From Nostoc linckia FACHB-104 (GTDB lineage Bacteria > Cyanobacteriota > Cyanobacteriia > Cyanobacteriales > Nostocaceae): 64,000 nucleotides of DNA. A program made the position numbers and the translations under genes. Of this stretch, positions 17,817-26,141 are shown in pieces; the first letter of the stretch is position 1; every line of letters starts with the position of its first letter. Below the pieces are notes generated by a model. The model made no database searches. It was not told the DNA's origin and saw only the letters and a program-made list of their open reading frames with translations. The stretch is from the NCBI RefSeq assembly GCF_014696615.1, contig NZ_JACJQJ010000048.1, positions 1-64,000 on the forward strand, given 5' to 3'.

Positions 17817-19099
17817 GTTTGAATTCCCAAACGTTTACGAAAATATCGACGGTAAAGTTCGTAGCGTATAGATACTTGGTGTTGCTGTAGTTGGATTAAT
17901 CCCAAGTCATAGAGTTTCACCACATCATCGAGATGGAAGTGTGGTTGAATGGAAATAGCAGCATCAGCTGAGGCGATCGCTTTCAATGGTGCAAGTAAAT
18001 GAGAATGAGTTTGTAGCTTATGCCATTGTCTTTCTAGATGGCTGCGGTAGATACTATTAGGAGTTGCTGCGGTATTGAGCAATTGCTCAAGGGAAGTTGG
18101 GTTTTGAGCAAGAAATTGTAAAGTTAAGGTGACAAGGTAAGGATGTCCGCCAACAATTGCAGTTAATTTTTTCATCTCTTGCTGACTCCAGTGCAACTGA
18201 TACTGATTTAGTAAAGCGAGGATTTCTGTGGAACTTAGTTCTGTCAGCTGAATTTCTGTACCTGCGTTAAATGGTGATTGATTGATGTCAATCTGGGTGT
18301 AAACTTCAGTGTGTAGAACTATCAGACGTAGCTGAGTCCAAAGCAATTTGGTTTTAGCATCTTCATGCCAGGTTCTCAGCATTCCCAAAAATTCACCAGC
18401 AATTAATTGATGAGTAAATAGGCGATCCACTTCATCTAAGGCAATGACTAAAGGGATATCATCAGTTAAGAGATATTTTTGTAAATAAGTTCTACATTTG
18501 ATTTTGCTATTGCCTAAACTTTTGCGCCAATGAGTTTCGATATCCACCGTTAAATTGAGCGCATAGGTAACACTAGCAATAAACCACTGTAAGAAACTAT
18601 CTAAACTGTCAAAATCATCAATAACCGCATCCCGCAAATTGATAGCGATCGCCCGATATCCTTGTTGTTGAGCATACTTGAGAACTTGCGCCATGAGTGT
18701 GGTTTTACCAAACTGAATTGGTGCTTTAATGCGGAGTAAAGCCCCTGGTTTATCAATCTCTGCACAGCAAAATTCCCACTGAGATGGTTGCTTCATTCCC
18801 TGGTAAAATTGGGGCTGATGAGTTTGCCATCGTCGCTGAAGGGCTTGGCGAAAATTGGTTTTTTTCACCTCTTCTTGGAGTGCTTCTGAAAGCAATTGCC
18901 ACAACCGCCCGCCGACTTCGCTAACATACTTCACGGTAAGATAAGACTCAGCCGCGATCGCTTCATAGGTTTTACCTTCCCATGCACCCTGCAAAACTTG
19001 GATTTCAACATCACTCAGATGCTTTTGCGTAGTCTGTAGCATCAACTGATCAACGAGTTGTTGAGCAGCATTCCATTGAAATCCAGCGTCTAAGCTCAT
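17813..19099 (-). CDS. AAA-like ATPase with N-terminal HTH-type domain
   Basis: A 428-residue protein and the first gene of a two-gene operon with the AAA-WD40 protein. Residues 1-90 form a helical domain of the kind found at the N-terminus of cyanobacterial vWA-MoxR-associated and NB-ARC proteins (LSDVEIQVLQGAWEGKTYEA then YVSEVGGRLWQLLSEAL and NFRQALQRR). It looks like a LuxR-like helix-turn-helix. An AAA_35-type ATPase follows, with P-loop KAPIQFGKTTL (K132) and Walker B VIALDEVDRLF near 215-225. There is no propeller and no membrane segment. The HTH may bind DNA or may be an interaction domain. Coupled translation suggests that the two ATPases work together. Confidence 0.87.
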   Translation of the reverse strand: MSLDAGFQWNAAQQLVDQLMLQTTQKHLSDVEIQVLQGAWEGKTYEAIAAESYLTVKYVSEVGGRLWQLLSEALQEEVKKTNFRQALQRRWQTHQPQFYQGMKQPSQWEFCCAEIDKPGALLRIKAPIQFGKTTLMAQVLKYAQQQGYRAIAINLRDAVIDDFDSLDSFLQWFIASVTYALNLTVDIETHWRKSLGNSKIKCRTYLQKYLLTDDIPLVIALDEVDRLFTHQLIAGEFLGMLRTWHEDAKTKLLWTQLRLIVLHTEVYTQIDINQSPFNAGTEIQLTELSSTEILALLNQYQLHWSQQEMKKLTAIVGGHPYLVTLTLQFLAQNPTSLEQLLNTAATPNSIYRSHLERQWHKLQTHSHLLAPLKAIASADAAISIQPHFHLDDVVKLYDLGLIQLQQHQVSIRYELYRRYFRKRLGIQT

Positions 19100-19559
19100 A
19101 ACCCTACATTAGAAAGCAATGTTTATCTTCTAACATAGGATTTCTCAATAATTCCCCCTAATACCCAAACAACCAGAACAAACCGTGATTACTTAGCGAT
19201 GGGGAATAGTTAGCAGGATTTTTCCGGGAAAAACCGGAATTTATCGCCTGAAATAACCAGATTTCTTCCGGCTGACAATGACAGTAAGCGTCAAGCATCA
19301 TACAAATATGACTGCAACTACTGAAATCTGTATTTTGTTTCCAAATCTGTAACTCAGGTTCAGTTAAGGAAAATTGTAGGTTGGGTTGAGGCTTTGCGAA
19401 ACCCAACAAAACCACGGAAATGTTGGGTTTCGTTCCTCAACCCAACCTACATCTCAAATCTGTGTTTTGTTTCCAAATCTGTAACTCAATCCTGAGTCTG
19501 AGTATTTATTAGCTAACTTGAGACTGCAAGATTTACTGATATTTTTCAATCAATATTCT
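19100..19559. other. 460-bp spacer with a hairpin repeat between duplicated sequences
   Basis: Apart from the repeat unit listed at 19323-19488, nothing was recognised. It lies between divergent genes, so promoters for both the AAA operon and the exported protein should be here. A short minus-strand frame (19158-19415) overlaps the repeat and is not credible. Confidence 0.5.
19323..19488. repeat. Palindromic hairpin element flanked by a 34-bp direct duplication
   Basis: The core 19376-19450 is a long hairpin (GTAGGTTGGGTTGAGG on the left, its near complement CCTCAACCCAACCTAC on the right), a repeat type widespread in filamentous cyanobacteria. It sits between two copies of one 34-base sequence (19323-19356 and 19455-19488) that differ only near the left end and at one internal base. 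The arrangement suggests either insertion with a long duplication or a tandem duplication that included the hairpin. Confidence 0.65.
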
Positions 19560-20735
19560 ATGCTGCAACACTTTTACCACCAAGCCTTATTTAAATCAAC
19601 TATTATCGGATGTCTGCTTTTTTCTAGTTCGCTAGTTACTTTACAATCTACCGTTGCTAATCCGCAAATTTTGACTACACCACAAGCAAAGACGATCGCT
19701 CAACAAGTGCTTCAAGATGCGATCGCCAAAGAAAAACTTGATAATACTGCAAAAGTCGTTAAAATTGAGCGAATTGCTAAGGGCGATACCTGGATGTACA
19801 ATCCTGTACCTTACTGGAAAATTGCGATCGCCGATCAGCATAAAAGTTTGGTCTATTTCACCACTGATAATGGTAACTTTAGAGTCTTGATGCAAATGAA
19901 CGGACAAAACACCCATTCTCTGGGAAAACCTGCCGAAGAAATTCCGCCAACGGCAATGATCACAGCAGCGATTCAACAGGCGAAAGAATGGGGCTATCCT
20001 GGAGAACCCCTATTAACTGATATTTCATCTGAAAAGACAACTTGGGCAAGTGGTTGTGAAAATATTTCTTTTCCTTATGCTTGCGATCCGATTATTAATC
20101 AAGGCTGGAAAATTACCATTCCCCACCAACGCCAAAGTTGGGTATTTCGAGGTGAAACAGCCGACGATTTACAATTGATTGCACGTAGTAATCCTGTGAT
20201 GGAACGCGGCTTACCGATTCCGGTGGTTAACGAAATCAAGAGTATTGCCAGCAAACACTTGCAAATCTTACCCTCAGTTGTTCTGATTACTAAAATCGAG
20301 CCTCAAACCTTTACTGATAGCTGTTTAGGATTGGGGAATTTAGCAGAATCCTGCGCTCAACAAACAATCCGGGGCTATCGGGTGACGGTGGCGGGAAAGT
20401 CTCCAGCACAGCAAATATACCGAATTAGCAGTGATAAAGTTTATCTTCGCACCGAAGCGATCGCCGGACTTCCCACCCGCACTGATGACTTACCAACTGC
20501 GATCGCTCGCACAGTATTCAACGCCGCCCAATCAGACTTAAAACAACCCATTGCTAATCTTAGCATTACCCAAGTTGCACCAAGATTCTATTGTTTCCGT
20601 AGTCCCACGGCTGCACCCAATGAACCTTGCATACCAACGCAGAACCTTGATGGTTGGAATGTCACGGTGACAAATTTTCAGAAATCACTGAATTATACGG
20701 TTAATCTCAGTGGCAAGATTCTTAGCAAACTATAG
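19560..20735 (+). CDS. Exported protein of unknown function with repeated Cys-containing modules
   Basis: A 391-residue protein from the ATG at 19560. A TTG 14 codons upstream is a weaker choice because the signal peptide begins neatly at the ATG. Residues 1-34 are a signal sequence (hydrophobic STIIGCLLFSSSLVTL, cleavage probably after TVA). The mature part holds about three similar units, each with a helix ending in A-x-x-V/A, a WKI/YRVTV/WNVTV strand and a paired-cysteine loop (GCENISFPYACD, SCLGLGNLAESC, FYCFRSPTAAPNEPC), probably disulphides in the periplasm. The repeats recall PepSY-like folds but I cannot assign a family. The next exported gene follows 118 bases later. Confidence 0.75.
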   Translation: MLQHFYHQALFKSTIIGCLLFSSSLVTLQSTVANPQILTTPQAKTIAQQVLQDAIAKEKLDNTAKVVKIERIAKGDTWMYNPVPYWKIAIADQHKSLVYFTTDNGNFRVLMQMNGQNTHSLGKPAEEIPPTAMITAAIQQAKEWGYPGEPLLTDISSEKTTWASGCENISFPYACDPIINQGWKITIPHQRQSWVFRGETADDLQLIARSNPVMERGLPIPVVNEIKSIASKHLQILPSVVLITKIEPQTFTDSCLGLGNLAESCAQQTIRGYRVTVAGKSPAQQIYRISSDKVYLRTEAIAGLPTRTDDLPTAIARTVFNAAQSDLKQPIANLSITQVAPRFYCFRSPTAAPNEPCIPTQNLDGWNVTVTNFQKSLNYTVNLSGKILSKL

Positions 20736-20743
20736 CTGAGTTT

Positions 20744-20777
20744 TGAGTCCTGAGTGCTGAGTGCTGAGTGCTGAGTA
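20744..20777. repeat. Heptamer short tandem repeat
   Basis: About four head-to-tail copies of a 7-base unit (TGAGTGC and the variant TGAGTCC) directly after the exported-protein gene. Such heptameric repeats are typical of heterocystous cyanobacteria. Confidence 0.7.
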
Positions 20778-20853
20778 TAAATCTATTAGATACAAGGCTT
20801 TTAGTAATTAACACGCCCTAATTTAAGTAAATACGAATAGACAACATAAGCTT

Positions 20854-22950
20854 ATGATGCTCACACAATACCTGCGGCGAGTGAAGCTATCGCTCGCTTT
20901 GATTATTGCTTCTCAACTAATTTACTCTGTTCCTATTTATGCAGCAGATGCTAAAATAACGATTTCTAAAGCTTGCCGTGTGGAGCTAACTGGTGAAAGT
21001 ACCCGACGCTGGAACGAAATTTCTGGAATGTCCCCGACTGATAGGCTCCCCGCAATTATCAGAGAGCTAGAAAATGCTGAACGGCGAGGAGATACAACTT
21101 TTACAATCCAGACATTAGATTTTGCGCTCAAGGCAATTGCTACTCAAGTACAATCACTGACATATAAGGATAATCCAAAACTTCCTACCATTCTCGATCA
21201 AATCGTGGTCTTAGCTAAACCTTTACCGAGTGGGTATAGTCTGGGCAAAACTTATGTCTTGACGGAATCTGCGATCGCCTATGGAAAAATTGGCCACTTC
21301 ACCATAGGAAAACAAACGCTACAGCTTGCGTCTGAGTCGGTATCAGGAATTCGCAATACTCCTAAAGATTTAGTTGCGGCGCACATTCGCCTTGCAGAAG
21401 GGTGGATTGCTCTCGATAAATCGGCCGAAGCTGCATCTTCTCTCAACTATGGGTTTGAGCAAACTATCAAAAATCTGACAGATACCTACGCCAGACGTGA
21501 GTCGTTATCACAAATAGTTAATTTATATCTCCAAATTTACCAACCCACAAAAGCTTTAGAGGTGCTAAAGCAACTTTCTCCGCAAGATTACGATCCTGAT
21601 ATTACCGTCACTCAGATTGCTGCTACCTACTTTCAAGCTAGAGACCCAGTAAAAGCAAAGAAATTACTAGATCCATTGCTCAAAGCAGCACTAGCAATTA
21701 AAGATGTGGAACAACGGGAAATTAAATTAATGACTTTGGTGCTACACTATGCCCCCAGTGGAGATTTAGGGCGATCGCAGCAAATTCTTTCTCACATGAA
21801 ACGCCCTAATTCTTTCCGGGCTAGAAGTTGGTTAACAATCGCAGCAGAAGGTCGCAAATTTAACCAGCCAGAAATTCGTAAGCAAGCGATCGTTCGTTTA
21901 GTTGCTGATGCCAAAGCCGCTAACATAGCCGATCAGTTTGGTGGACGCTTCGATAATGAATGGTATGGCGAGATGTCAAATTTATCTGAAACTCGCGGCT
22001 ATCAGCCCGAACTCAAAGCCCTAATTGCTGAACTGCGTGCGGTGAATGTCTTGGGAATTGTTTTGCAAGATTTGATTGCTAATAAGCAGTTGACAACGGC
22101 TCGGCAAATACTACCACGTCCGATGATCGTACAGATAGATGCGGGCTATTTCGATGAAACTGATCGCTGGCTAGATAATATTGCCATAGCCGCCCTTGAA
22201 GCCGGACAAACCCAGGATGCAGAAGCCAGAATTGTTGGGGAAAAAACCGATGTGCGGCGATTGCTGCGATTTGCTCAAGCTTTCCATCGCCGTGGTAATG
22301 TTGCTGTTGCCGATCAATTATTTAGTCGTAGCCAAGTAATCGCTAATAGCATTTCTGCTTTACCTACCGCCATCACAACTCATGCTGCGATCGCCAATGC
22401 TTTGATTTCCAGCAATCGTCCAGCCGATCAACTATTGAATCGAATTGTCACACTGATACAAACAGAAAAAGCATTGCCACAACAAGCACAATTATTGCTA
22501 TCAATCAGTCCAGAATTTGATGCAACGCGATCAGCTTATTTTACACTGGCAGAAAAATTAAAGTTACTTCAGCAAGTAGATTTTGCTACCTTAGCAGGTA
22601 ATCAAGCGATCACCAATCGTCAGCCAGAGGAAGCATCCCGTTTTATTAGTTACGCCGGGAGAAATCCTAGCGAAAAGTTGGACTTTGCTTTACGAGTTGT
22701 GGAGCTGAATCTGACTCAAGGTAATTTCACAAAAGCGCGATCGCTCCTCAATATTCCCATGCAAACTCTCCGCAATGGGCCAGAGTCTTCTTTACCACCA
22801 ATTGCAGAACGTTCTCGTCTCTGGGGGCGGATTGCTTTAAATCTAGTGCGTACAGGAGATGCTAAAACTGCGATCGCCGTTGCTCAGAATGTTACACCAT
22901 CGCCAGCACGCGAACAATTATTGCAACGTTTACGCTGTTATCAGGACTGA
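20854..22950 (+). CDS. Exported helical-repeat protein of unknown function
   Basis: A 698-residue protein. Residues 1-31 are a signal peptide (LSLALIIASQLIYSVPIYA, then ADAK). The rest is almost all alpha-helical, with many helix pairs containing A-x-x-Y/F and LL/AL patterns, for example VAAHIRLAEGWIALDKSAEA and IAATYFQARDPVKAKKLLDP. This looks like a TPR-type solenoid, so it probably binds other proteins in the periplasm or at the outer membrane. No catalytic motif is apparent. ATG codons occur in tandem at 20854 and 20857. It may share a transcript with the exported protein upstream, although a heptamer repeat lies between them. Confidence 0.78.
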   Translation: MMLTQYLRRVKLSLALIIASQLIYSVPIYAADAKITISKACRVELTGESTRRWNEISGMSPTDRLPAIIRELENAERRGDTTFTIQTLDFALKAIATQVQSLTYKDNPKLPTILDQIVVLAKPLPSGYSLGKTYVLTESAIAYGKIGHFTIGKQTLQLASESVSGIRNTPKDLVAAHIRLAEGWIALDKSAEAASSLNYGFEQTIKNLTDTYARRESLSQIVNLYLQIYQPTKALEVLKQLSPQDYDPDITVTQIAATYFQARDPVKAKKLLDPLLKAALAIKDVEQREIKLMTLVLHYAPSGDLGRSQQILSHMKRPNSFRARSWLTIAAEGRKFNQPEIRKQAIVRLVADAKAANIADQFGGRFDNEWYGEMSNLSETRGYQPELKALIAELRAVNVLGIVLQDLIANKQLTTARQILPRPMIVQIDAGYFDETDRWLDNIAIAALEAGQTQDAEARIVGEKTDVRRLLRFAQAFHRRGNVAVADQLFSRSQVIANSISALPTAITTHAAIANALISSNRPADQLLNRIVTLIQTEKALPQQAQLLLSISPEFDATRSAYFTLAEKLKLLQQVDFATLAGNQAITNRQPEEASRFISYAGRNPSEKLDFALRVVELNLTQGNFTKARSLLNIPMQTLRNGPESSLPPIAERSRLWGRIALNLVRTGDAKTAIAVAQNVTPSPAREQLLQRLRCYQD

Positions 22951-23264
22951 GACGACGATTGTAATGCCTAACTGGAGTGCAGTTGAAGCTAGTTTTTTAC
23001 ATCCAAAACCGATATTTTTCACAATTGAAATAGCATTGCTATAGATAGTGATACTGCTGCAATCATTTATCAACTCAAATGATTATTAATTTCTCGACAA
23101 CATTATTTTTCAAGACCTCAATAAAATTTTTCCCAAGCGTTAACTTATAATAATAAGAAATGTCAGATAAAGTTTGTGTGACCAATTATTCGGCATAAAT
23201 TTCACACCTGACTACACAAATAATTTCTCCCAATCAAAGCGAATTCCTATAGATAGGAAAAACG
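22951..23264. other. 314-bp spacer
   Basis: AT-rich and without a recognisable repeat or gene. The promoter of the AraC-type gene probably lies in its right half. Confidence 0.4.
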
Positions 23265-24086
23265 ATGATTTACCATACTTATATTCCGCGATCGCCTTTA
23301 TCTAAGTTCGTCAAATTTTTTTGGTCGAGTGAGGGCGATAACTTACCTTCATCACGGGTGAAGTTGCTACCTATTGGCTCAATGGAATTACTGATAAATC
23401 TCCGGGAGAATACAATCCCTCTGTACGATAGTAACAGTGGGGAACGATGCGGTAGTACAAGCAGTATGAGAATTTTGGGAATCCATTCCCAAAGCCTGAT
23501 AATTGACAATCACAGCCAAATATCTGTGATGGGTGTGCGTTTCCAAGCAGGTGGTAGTGTCCCCTTTTTTCAGCTTCCCATCAAAGAATTACATAATCGG
23601 GTAATCTCGCTCAATGAATTGTGGAGCGATCGCGCTGACGAATTGCGAGAAAAGCTGCTTAAAGTTTCCCAATTAAAAACCCGCTTCCACATTTTGGAGC
23701 ATTATCTCCTAACTATGGTGCAATCATCCCGACAACATCCAGTTGTTGATTTTGCATTAAATCAGTTTGCAAATTTACATCCACCCACAGTTAGAGAAAT
23801 TACAAACCAAATTGGTATTAGTCCCCGTTATTTTGGACAGTTATTCAGCAACTGTGTGGGATTAACACCCAAGCTATTTTGTCGCATTCAACGCTTGCGA
23901 AGAGTTCTTTGTCTATTAGCCGGGAAAACACATACCGATACCGATTGGACTGATATTGCTTTCACTTGCGGTTACTTTGACCAAGCACATTTTATTCACG
24001 ACTTTCGCAGTTTAGCTCTTTGCACTCCTAGTAAGTATATCAAACACCGAGGTCTTCATCCCTGCCATATTGTATTACCCGATTAA
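23265..24086 (+). CDS. AraC-family transcriptional regulator
   Basis: A 273-residue regulator. The N-terminal part (IPRSPLSKFVKFFWSS, GSMELLINL, GVRFQAGG) matches the DUF6597-type ligand domain found on many AraC proteins, and the C-terminal 100 residues hold the double helix-turn-helix (REITNQIGISPRYFGQLFSN, then DIAFTCGYFDQAHFIHDFRS). It should activate or repress a nearby operon in response to a small molecule. The unknown protein gene 75 bases downstream on the same strand is the closest candidate target. Confidence 0.9.
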   Translation: MIYHTYIPRSPLSKFVKFFWSSEGDNLPSSRVKLLPIGSMELLINLRENTIPLYDSNSGERCGSTSSMRILGIHSQSLIIDNHSQISVMGVRFQAGGSVPFFQLPIKELHNRVISLNELWSDRADELREKLLKVSQLKTRFHILEHYLLTMVQSSRQHPVVDFALNQFANLHPPTVREITNQIGISPRYFGQLFSNCVGLTPKLFCRIQRLRRVLCLLAGKTHTDTDWTDIAFTCGYFDQAHFIHDFRSLALCTPSKYIKHRGLHPCHIVLPD

Positions 24087-24161
24087 GGTCATTTTTTTAC
24101 AATACCTCCTATCTTTTCTCTGCCAAAATTAAGATGCAGCAGAATTGGGAGATTGCAATAA

Positions 24162-24692
24162 ATGGAATTATTAACAGAATTTGTATCAGCCAACCAAAAA
24201 ACCGAGATTTTTACAATTGGTCAATATATTGAAGCCCATATAAATATCAATTGGGAAACCGTAATCCAAAAACATAATGATAAATTATTGCGTGCATTTA
24301 CCAAAGCGGGAGATATGGCTTATGGAGCTTATTTAAATTTCCTGTTTCGCCCCATTCATATGCAGCTAAAACAGGTTGGTTTATATCCAAACCCGAGGTT
24401 TCCTGGTGATTTTAGTATATCTAGAGAATGGGGTAATTTTGAAGAAACAAATCAACAGCGTTGGATGTGGAGTACTATCAAGTCAATAGAAGGAGATTCG
24501 CTAGGAACAATTGTTACCATTACTTTTCACGACCACAACCAGTTTCGCATCCCTCAACAGCCCGGAATTATCGCTTTAGCCCAAACAGATAAAGATGCTG
24601 TTGTAGAAGTGCTTTCGCAGTTTTCTACTGATTTTAAGAATGCACGCGAATTCAAAATTGAATATGCAGAATATTTACAAAGTCAAAATTGA
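24162..24692 (+). CDS. Protein of unknown function
   Basis: A 176-residue soluble protein with an ATG start preceded by a GGGAGA ribosome-binding-like stretch. It has no signal peptide or membrane helix. It contains several tryptophans (SREWGNFEE, QQRWMWSTIKS) and a beta-rich middle (GTIVTITFHDHNQFRIP). No family was recognised. It follows an AraC regulator on the same strand and converges on the kinase-like gene. Confidence 0.65.
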   Translation: MELLTEFVSANQKTEIFTIGQYIEAHININWETVIQKHNDKLLRAFTKAGDMAYGAYLNFLFRPIHMQLKQVGLYPNPRFPGDFSISREWGNFEETNQQRWMWSTIKSIEGDSLGTIVTITFHDHNQFRIPQQPGIIALAQTDKDAVVEVLSQFSTDFKNAREFKIEYAEYLQSQN

Positions 24693-24753
24693 AGTTCTCA
24701 AAAACACGCGGAGCGCACGAATTAATAATATTAAAAGAGAACTATCTGCCGTG

Positions 24754-25869
24754 TTATCCAGTGCTACGGATAAATCCTGTCTCTTTGAGCAGCCGCGCTA
24801 GTTCTCTGTGAGGAAATTTCGTATCCTTGTTTTTGTTATCCCACATTGCAGCAAAGAAGTTTTGCATCAGCGTAATGATGCTACGGTATTTAACAATGCT
24901 GGCAACATAGAAATCATTTAACTTCATATCGCCGTCAGCATATATCTGTTCGATGTTGTCGAGTAATATTGACCTCTGTTCATAAGGCTTTAAGCTTTCT
25001 TTGATGCTATATTTTTCTCTGATTCTGTATTTATCCCTTTCTGAACATGAATCATAAGGTGCACGAATCAAATGACCGAGATTTCGCAGAACTTCGCCGT
25101 AATCATAAAATTTGTTCTGCTCAAAGAAAGATTTTTCTTGTATTGTTAACGCGAAACTCTGATCGAGTACCAAGCCAAAATCGCTTAAATAAATCTGCTT
25201 GCCGTCAGTGAGAATATTACGAAAATGTGCGTCGAAGTGGATGATTCCCTTCATCCTCAAAAAGTCAATCGTTGTGCGTAACTCATCCAAGGGTTGCTGA
25301 ACTTTGTCGGGGTTTAAGAATAGCCATGTTTCCAAAATATGGGGAATGTATTCTAAGAACAGAACTAATTCATAGTTGGCATTTGCTCTATCTAATAAAT
25401 ATTGCCCCGCGTTCTCACTATTACCCCAGTATTCTATGTAACTTTTGTAATGCTCTCTATCTACATCAGCACGCTGCCCAGAGAAGGGAATAATCCGATA
25501 ATGGTACATCAGGGGGAAAGTAGCAATTTCACCTGCTAATACCCAGTTAGTTGTCTTGATATGGGTTACGAGTTCACGAAAGACACCAAAACCAGTGGAA
25601 CCTAAGCCGTAATTACAGTAAGTCGGCAAGTTATAGAGGTTTTTGGTAGAAAAGAGGTTGTCAAATTCGATGTCCGTCACAGGAACAAGTTTCACAAAAA
25701 CCTGGGATTCTCCCAGAGTTATGGTGTAATTTCTCCCCCAACCTGTACTTGAATCATTCGATTCACTATTGTTAAACAAAGAAAGCAATTGTGCATTATC
25801 TAACTGAGCAATTTGTGAACTGAGGTGGAAATATTTCTTGGTTCTAATTTCTATAGGATTATTAGCCAT
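24754..25869 (-). CDS. Protein-kinase-like phosphotransferase
   Basis: A 371-residue protein with the protein-kinase-like core. The ATP-binding lysine is K60 in SQVFVKLVP, the catalytic loop is H211-F-D213-A-H-F-R-N218, and the metal-binding motif is D230-F-G. The glycine-rich loop is not of the usual form. FLEYIPHILETW looks like the hinge, and a helical C-lobe follows. The D-A-H in the catalytic loop (instead of D-L-K) is closer to small-molecule or APH/Rio-type kinases than to Ser/Thr kinases, so the substrate may be a metabolite or a protein. It is divergent from the CP1-less leucyl-tRNA synthetase, with 272 bases between, so a shared control region is possible. Confidence 0.75.
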   Translation of the reverse strand: MANNPIEIRTKKYFHLSSQIAQLDNAQLLSLFNNSESNDSSTGWGRNYTITLGESQVFVKLVPVTDIEFDNLFSTKNLYNLPTYCNYGLGSTGFGVFRELVTHIKTTNWVLAGEIATFPLMYHYRIIPFSGQRADVDREHYKSYIEYWGNSENAGQYLLDRANANYELVLFLEYIPHILETWLFLNPDKVQQPLDELRTTIDFLRMKGIIHFDAHFRNILTDGKQIYLSDFGLVLDQSFALTIQEKSFFEQNKFYDYGEVLRNLGHLIRAPYDSCSERDKYRIREKYSIKESLKPYEQRSILLDNIEQIYADGDMKLNDFYVASIVKYRSIITLMQNFFAAMWDNKNKDTKFPHRELARLLKETGFIRSTG

Positions 25870-26102
25870 TTTCCTCCGTCTAGCTACAGCGCATTGAGTG
25901 TCAGCAGTTAACGAATCTAGATGGAGTGGCTTTTCCCGCTGACTTTCCGTAATATCTCAATTCTCATTGTAGCCAATCTCAGGAATCGAAAATGGGGGTA
26001 CTTCCCTAGCTAGAATTTGGCAACAAACTCTCTTGAGCGTATTACAATAATATTACAAGTAAGCATTAAGAATTTTATGATGCACGACTGGGACCTATAA
26101 AG

Positions 26103-26121
26103 CCGGATCAAAGAGATCCGG
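26103..26121 (+). promoter_or_regulatory. Leader hairpin just before the LeuRS start
   Basis: A perfect 7-base stem (CCGGATC and GATCCGG) with a 5-base loop, ending 20 bases before the TTG start. Directly upstream lies a tiny frame, 26077-26100, reading MMHDWDL-stop with one CTA leucine codon. The layout invites thoughts of attenuation, but one Leu codon is too few for a classical leader peptide. The hairpin may simply limit ribosome access. Confidence 0.35.
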
Positions 26122-26141
26122 TCAATTCTATTCCACCTTCT

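Noticed and set aside
19158-19415. Minus-strand 85-codon frame
   Set aside because: It runs through the hairpin repeat and has no family signature, ribosome site or sensible composition.
25870-26141. T-box riboswitch upstream of the LeuRS paralogue
   Set aside because: No T-box consensus or specifier stem was recognised, only one short hairpin. T-boxes are not expected in cyanobacteria.
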